DNA from: Wyeomyia smithii
Lineage: Eukaryota > Arthropoda > Insecta > Diptera > Culicidae
DNA length: 64,000 nucleotides
NCBI RefSeq assembly: GCF_029784165.1
Contig: NC_073695.1
Coordinates: forward strand, 100,133,306 to 100,197,305
Direction: 5' to 3'
Below the pieces are notes generated by a model. The model saw only the letters and a program-made list of their open reading frames with translations. It made no database searches and was not told the origin of the DNA. The translations under genes were made by a program, and so were the position numbers. Position 1 is the stretch's first letter, and each line of letters starts with the position of its first letter. This document shows, in pieces, positions 58,701 to 64,000 of this stretch.

Positions 58701-59315
58701 CCGTATTTCCTGGGGAAAATACGGCGGTTTTTAAGTGCTTTAACAGATAAAAATTACCGGGTTACCTTAGCGTGGGTCCCTTCTCATTGCTCGATTCCGG
58801 GTAATGAAAAGGCTGACTCTTTTGCTAAGGTGGGTGCTATTGATGGCGATATTTATGAAAGACCAATTGCTTATGATGAATTTTATAGCATTTTGCGTCA
58901 GAGAACACTCAACAGTTGGCAATCATCATGGAACTCAGATGAACTGGGACGGTGGCTACATTCCATTTTTCCTAAGGTATCGACGAAAGCATGGTTCAAG
59001 GGGTTGGATGTCGGTCGGGACTTCATTCGCGTGATGTCCAGACTTATGTCCAATCACTACACGTTAAACACGCATCTCTTTCGTATAGGGCTTGTAGACA
59101 GTAATCACTGCGTTTGTGGCGATGGCTACCATGACATCGAGAATGTTGTTTGGTCGTGTACCGAATACTGTGGTGTTAGATCCGAGCTTATAGATTCCCT
59201 TCGGGCCCGAGGAAAACAACCGAACGTACCCGTTAGAGACATTCTGGGAAGCGGTGATCTCCAGTACATGACACAGCTATACTGCTTTCTGAAAAACGCT
59301 GACATTAAAATTTAA
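55726..59315 (+). pseudogene. Retrotransposon ORF2 (endonuclease, reverse transcriptase, RNase H), broken
   Basis: The endonuclease (55726-56676) shows WNCRS (N13), CETFLN (E41), GDFNSH (D138, N140) and SDHLPI (D213, H214). The frame then stops at 56674-56676, and a deletion plus frame change leads to a middle piece (56708-56961). A second shift near 56955, consistent with a 2-bp loss, restores the long frame 56979-59315 (778 codons). In that piece the palm has FLDIKGAFDS (D121), LPQGSCLSPLL and LADDS (208-211); RNase H has TDGS (D500), E533, D557, H603 and D613. A C-terminal CXCX4HX8C motif follows (C711-C727). The catalytic residues are kept, so inactivation looks recent. No ATG opens the ORF2 frame next to ORF1. 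Confidence 0.92.
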
Positions 59316-59895
59316 AATTTTCTTTGTCTATTTGTCAGATTAAGGATACAAATATGCTATGCTGAAGACACGGAAACGAAGAGCCCGCATCTATGCTTAC
59401 ACAAATATTTTGAACCCACAACAAACAAGAATACAATTGCTCTACCAGTTGAAAAACAAAGCTCCAAAATAGTTTTAAGTCAAAATTGTATCTCCCCTCC
59501 TCTCACCTTAAATCCCCACTAGCTCGTAGTCGGCCGCGAGAATAAAGAAAAGGCCTTCCTCTTTTCCCTGCTAACGTAGAATTAATACGAATTGTACTTG
59601 GCTCAGTAAAACAGAAAATGTATCGTGCCGTGTCAAATAAACTAATTTAAACCAACCCCACAAAAGTAAAAAAATATATGGAAAAATGTAGGAATCGAAC
59701 AGATTTGAAAAAAGTACAGAAGAGTGGTTTTGTAGCTTGAAAAAGTCATTTTTTCATAAATCACGTTTGGGCAACCTGAAAACGATTTTTTGGAAAGTCG
59801 AAATGTTCTACAAAAATGCTATAAATAACATTATCTTTCAATTTAGGGCTGAGCACCTTGACTTTTTCAACATCGATTTTTTCTGGGACAGCCTA

Positions 59896-60624
59896 GTGTT
59901 CAATCACTTCAAACACTGGGTTGCAATAATCAAGTAGACTTATATTGGGTTCCTGGTCACTGTAGAATAGATGGGAACGAAAGAGCCGATGAACTGGCAA
60001 GACTTGGATCATCTCAGCAGTTCATAGGACCCGAACCCTTCTGTGGTCTATCCGCTTGTTCCCTTAGAATGGAACTAAAAGCATGAGAAACTCTGAAAGT
60101 AGAATCCAACTGGACAAACATCTTCATCGTTATGCAGTCGAAGCGTTTCATCACACCGAACGTTTCTATGACTCGTAAAATGCTGGATCTTAAAGAAAAA
60201 GATCTAAGCACGTATACTGGTTTAATAACAGGGCATTGTCCGAGCCGTTATCATTTGAAAGTTATGAAAAAAACTTCAAGATAATACATGTCGATTATGT
60301 GGCATGGAAAAGGAAGACTCGGAACATCTGTTATGCCGATGTCCGGTAATTTTTATCAAAAGATATAAGCTCTTCGAGAGAGGTCTACTGAAACCCACTG
60401 AAATCTGCACAACAAATCCCGGTACGGCTGTGCGCTACATACGAAGTATAATACCGGACTGGACTAATGCTACTGGTCAGACTGTAACGACCACTTCCAA
60501 TAGTGATACGTTATCCATACTTAGCAAGATTAAAAAGGGGGAATATTTCTCAAAATATGAAAAAATTGGTCGCAGTGATGAAAATACCCAACACGGAAAA
60601 AAATGCTTACTACTGCTCTCATAA
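59896..60624 (+). pseudogene. Old RNase H-bearing retrotransposon, right part
   Basis: The frame broken at 52578 continues here: the RNase H end WVPGHCRIDGNERADELARL (in shifted frames near 59955-60005), then a C-terminal zinc-binding segment CRLCGMEKEDSEHLLCRCP (60290-60340) and a short tail to a stop at 60622. The left part is at 52018-52578. Stops and shifts make it inactive. Confidence 0.8.
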
Positions 60625-61140
60625 GCCGGATCTCGTTAGTAACTTCTGTCAATTTTGGCAATTATGAAAAGTATTCATTCAACTGTGTGTCGCTTTTACT
60701 TTTAAGTAGAATTTTAGTGTGAGGGAAAAGTCTAGTGCGGGTTGTGTGGAGGAACAGCCTGAGAATAAATGCTTAAAAGTTTCTCCAATATCTAATGATT
60801 TAAATGCAAATTCATGACCATCCGCTTGTCAAAGTGGACTATATTACCTTGATGTTTGATGTTATTCTTCCAAACGTCGACAATACAACCATAAATCCCT
60901 CATCATATCAAGAAGGCGCCTGCTATACTACCGTTCTACGCATGGTTGTCCCAGTTTCTTAGAGTTTCCTTTAGACATGGGACAACTATCGTTGGAACAG
61001 CAGTAGGAAGGTGCTCAAGAACAGTTCTCTAGAGTCGTTGAAACTTTTTAATTTTATCGATATGAACTCAGAATGGCATTCAGGAGCTGCTTAAAATCAT
61101 AAAAAATCTACAACAAATTTCGGGGTCCTCACCACACATC
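60625..61140. other. No gene recognised
   Basis: Non-coding sequence after the old retrotransposon, possibly its 3' UTR at first. Nothing else is seen. Confidence 0.35.
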
Positions 61141-61530
61141 TAACGAGTACGGGTTCTACCTCGGAGTCGCCGACCTCTGTCGAGCTCACTGCTAATTATT
61201 ATCTTCGCTGGTCACTCCTCCGACAGTCGCGCCTCTTGGCCAGTCCGTATCTTATCAGCTCCAGTTTTTGTCAAGTTTTGAACGCAGAATCTTATTCTCG
61301 AAGACACCAAGTGCTTGCCGATTAGTCTCCTTCACCGCCCAACACTCATGACCGTAGAGTACCACCGGCGTAATCAGCGTCCTGTAGAGCGCAAATTTCG
61401 TCATGCATGCTGTGGAATCTATGCTGGCTACGTAAGCCGTAAAAGGTCCTGCTGGGGCTGCTATCCCTCTCTTTACTTCGCGGTTAACATCGTTGCCACA
61501 CATCACGAGAGTACCAAGGTACACAAATTC
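61141..61530 (-). pseudogene. RTE-like retrotransposon 3' fragment
   Basis: The minus strand reads YLGTLV, then SIDSTACMTKFALYRTLITP, VVLYGHECWAVKETNRQALG and VFENKILRSK. This is the same C-terminal block as in the RTE-like element at 27950-29810, but a different copy. Only the end of the reverse transcriptase is present. Confidence 0.8.
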
Positions 61531-61554
61531 GTTTCGAAGACATTGTTTGTTTTG

Positions 61555-62080
61555 CTATAGCAAACAACATTTTAAAACATTGAAAAATTTTAGAAAATCG
61601 CTACTAAAGGTTATATTGAAAAAACCTATTTTTAGTGGCAATCTGTAGAAAACTCCACATAAGTCCATTTATATAGGCAGATGAAAATATGGTGTCTTCG
61701 ACAAACTTGTTTCTTATAAAATGTGCTACAACTTTACCGAAGACGATGAATTTTTATATGCAAAAATGAAAAAAAGTAAAATTCTCTTCTCTTTGTTAAC
61801 CCTCTAGTGCCCAGTGCCGCCTTTAGACGGTCTTCAGTTGAACCTCTAAAAAGCTTCAATCAATACTTAAAAAATGTTTATGAAGTTTCAAAGTGATTTT
61901 TTCGAAGTCCGTCTGAAAATTAATTTGGGCACTAGAGGGTTAAGTGGGTTGATGACAAAACTAGAACTTCTATAAAATGGAGAATAATTAATGGAACAAC
62001 TTTACTGAAGACACTGTGGCTCTTAAAATAAAGTTTTTTGGGTTAAGATAAGTGCGATCATGTTTTTGCAGCTTTGGGCC
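61555..62080. repeat. Old dispersed repeat, with a TTAA MITE inserted
   Basis: Matches 51595-51850 in a series of short phrases (ACATTGAAAAATT, GTAGAAAACT, ACTTTACTGAAGACAC). The 140-bp MITE at 61800-61939 has inserted in it. Confidence 0.5.
61800..61939. mobile_element. 140-bp MITE with TTAA target (copy 2)
   Basis: Inverted ends CCCTCTAGTGCCCA are flanked by an exact TTAA on both sides (61796-61799, 61940-61943). It has the same length and ends as the copy at 26140-26279, with substitutions inside. TTAA duplication and CCC start fit piggyBac-type mobilisation. Confidence 0.9.
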
Positions 62081-62521
62081 TGTAATTTGAGAAAATGCCC
62101 CTGATTCTCAACACGCATAAACGGTCACGAGCCTCCACCTAATGACCCGCTTGATCTGTTTTTTTTTTTCGTACGACGTTGAGTTTTAGAGTTTTAGATG
62201 TTGAAATGAAAAGAGTCTGAAAATAATTGTTTTTAGGCATTGCAACTATGTGAATTATGCGTTCCTTTCTTCGTTTATTGGTATGTATTATACAAGCGTA
62301 TAAAGACAATTTCGATATTTGGCTCTATTTTTAGTGAACCATTTTATTTTATTTACTACAACAAATTAAATCCACTAGACATGTTTTTATGTTTCATACG
62401 TAAGCAGGTTATCTTATCTAAGCTCTCTCTATTTTTCCCGATTTTCGCAGGGAAATTAACTCAGATTATTGGCCTTTTTCGAAAGTATTAACCCATTCCC
62501 CGCGGGTGATGCCGAAATTTC

Positions 62522-63333
62522 CAGTGGTGGGCACCGCTAACCGAAAATTTAGCGACGCTAATCGCTAAGTCGCTAACCGGAAAATTAAGCTTGATAATCG
62601 CTAAACGCTAAACGCTAAACCCACATTAACGGAACTTTCGCTAATCGGTAATCGCTAACTTTTTAATATGTAAATAGTTATATCGCTATATTTATTACTC
62701 GTGTTTTGTAAGATTTGGACCACTTCGATCTGTTTTGGTTAAACAAACGAAAACAATTACTTTTAAAAGCTATTTACAGTAAGAGGTTCACGAAACGGTA
62801 TTCATATTTGATTTTGTAAAAACAAGAATAACAAAAGTTATTTAGCTTGCATTGAAAATAGATACTCTTAGGAATGTTTTCATAAAAATTCAATAATTAT
62901 CTGAATCGAAAAAGTAGAACCAACGTTTTCATAATTTCAAGCGCATTGCAATTTACCAAAGTTCTTGGTGTGCCGAAAATTCAATCTAGACCTTGTGCTT
63001 GTTCTTCAAAATGCTCCTGTGGCTTGTACGATAACTGGAACTCCATTTTAGGGTAAAAAAACTGACAAAAGTAACTTTCGCAGTAAAGTATGTTCATCTT
63101 TCGAAGCAATTTACGTACGCCATCAGCAATTCACGGTTTTTCTAAATATTTCTATTGTTGCTTCTCTACAAAATTTAGAGAATTAGCGATTAGCGTTTCG
63201 AAGGCTAAAAATTTAGCGACGCTAACAGTTTCGCTAACCACCTCAAAAATAAGCGAAATCGCTAAATCGCTAACTGAATTTTAGCGTCGCTAATTAGCGG
63301 ATTAGCGAATTCGCGGAATGGTGCCCACCACTG
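62522..63333. mobile_element. Non-autonomous hAT element with GCTAA-rich ends
   Basis: The ends CAGTGGTGGGCACC are inverted, with the exact 8-bp TSD GAAATTTC (62514-62521, 63334-63341). About 120 bp at each end are packed with the motif CGCTAA and its inverse TTAGCG, more than a dozen copies in both orientations. The centre has no transposase. A remnant of the same family flanks the 8.7 kb insertion in the lin-28 intron. Confidence 0.9.
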
Positions 63334-63341
63334 GAAATTTC

Positions 63342-64000
63342 TAACGATGAAAATATTCTAAGCAGTTAGAGAACAGATTGATCTTCAACATGTAATATAG
63401 TTTGTGCCAATTATGCATGCGGTTGCTGAGTGATAAGAGTTTGAATGTCATTTTTCGATGTGGAAGCTGATTTCGCGGAGATAGGGTTAAGCAGAGATTA
63501 TACAAAACTTTGAGGCTGAAGCTTTTTATGCGGAAATTGAGTTTTTCCATTGAATTAAAAGCAATTTAAGTGTATCAGTTTAAATTTGATTTTTAGTTTT
63601 CCACGGCCTTGCGTTCAATTGCTAGGTAGGCTGGAGAAAAATTGCTTGATTTCTCGGTAACTTAAAAAAAACTATTAAGATATCCTTCATTACCTTTCTT
63701 CCTTCCTTTACCGAGCCCACAAAAGGTAATGGTATTAGTAATATACAACACGATTGCACAACATGAGTCTTTTTGATTGATATTTTTTCTAAGTCTAAAA
63801 AGCTTCTCCATAGACTACAGTTTTTGAGACTTTTTCAAACATTTCACTTACTAAAACTTCAAATTTCAGCATTTTCAGGGCGATTTCCCCTGGAACTGTG
63901 AATAATCTTCTTGTACCAGTCAAAAGCAAGTGGCAAGGGTCAGTTTCTGCCTAATTCCATCTACCGATGCATAAAAAAGTTGCATCCAATTTACATATGT
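63342..64000. other. No gene recognised
   Basis: AT-rich sequence to the window edge with no coding or repeat signal identified. Confidence 0.35.

Larger units (their letters stand above)
53667..59652 (+). mobile_element. Nearly complete RNase H-bearing non-LTR retrotransposon (I/Loner type)
   Basis: It is flanked by the 15-bp TSD CAACCCCACAAAAGT (53652-53666, 59653-59667). It has a 5' UTR of about 660 bp, ORF1, a broken ORF2 and a 3' UTR ending GTGTCAAATAAACT plus a short AT tail. The order endonuclease, reverse transcriptase, RNase H places it in the I superfamily; Loner is the clade abundant in Aedes, but the clade is not proven. A truncated relative lies at 26392-27564. Confidence 0.92.
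52579..59895. mobile_element. Long-TIR MITE with 8-bp TSD, split by a retrotransposon
   Basis: Ends TAGGGTGTCCCA and, read inward, TAGGCTGTCCCA continue as inverted arms of about 440 bp. The exact 8-bp TSD GTGTTCAA lies at 52571-52578 and 59896-59903. Without the insert at 53667-59652 and one TSD copy the element is about 1.3 kb, with a non-palindromic centre (about 53020-53450). No transposase is visible. The 8-bp TSD suggests the hAT group. Confidence 0.88.

Overview
This is a eukaryotic, AT-rich, intron-containing window crowded with transposable elements. It most likely comes from a culicine mosquito, probably Aedes. The evidence is a tRNA-derived SINE resembling Feilai, ITmD37E-type transposons (described from mosquitoes), RNase H-bearing non-LTR retrotransposons, many MITEs and foldback elements, and one host gene with a 10.7 kb intron full of repeats. 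The species call is inference.

Only one host gene is recognised with confidence: lin-28 on the + strand. Its cold-shock domain is split over exons 8899-9005 and 9074-9246, its two CCHC zinc knuckles lie in exon 19980-20106, and the tail exon ends at a stop at 20212-20214. The first coding exon was not found. The 3' UTR holds a perfect 8-base let-7 seed match at 20403-20410, which fits the known let-7/lin-28 loop. A possible first exon of a secreted protein lies on the minus strand near 40.1-40.3 kb, next to GC-richer sequence that may be 5' UTR.

Layout. 0.07-1.13 kb: a terminal-inverted-repeat (TIR) element with a 4-bp target-site duplication (TSD), containing a SINE. 1.9-3.73 kb: an inverted-repeat MITE cut by an ITmD37E transposon. 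5.6-6.7 kb: a foldback element. 8.9-20.2 kb: lin-28; its large intron carries an 8.7 kb hAT-type insertion (10880-19622) sitting inside a copy of a second hAT family and itself stuffed with tandem-repeat foldback sequence. 22.0 kb: MITE with 8-bp TSD. 24.7-26.1 kb: the same tandem repeat again, then a TTAA MITE. 26.4-29.8 kb: a truncated RNase H retrotransposon and a decayed RTE-like element. 30.7-32.2 kb: a second, decayed ITmD37E-type transposase and a THAP-like pseudogene. 33.7-38.5 kb: a large repeat and a second copy of the 4-bp-TSD family. 39.5 kb: a 150-bp palindrome. 43.7-46.3 kb: a foldback element with arms of about 0.84 kb and an unusual transposase-like remnant. 47.5-50.5 kb: a CR1/Jockey-like reverse transcriptase cut by a SINE, a Penelope-type fragment and a hAT MITE. 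52.0-60.6 kb: three transposons nested like Russian dolls, the innermost a nearly complete 6 kb retrotransposon. 61.2-63.3 kb: an RTE fragment, a second TTAA MITE and a hAT element with GCTAA-rich ends.

The host content is small. The main value of the window is that exact TSDs allow the order of insertions to be read. All homology statements come from reading motifs by eye; no database search was run.
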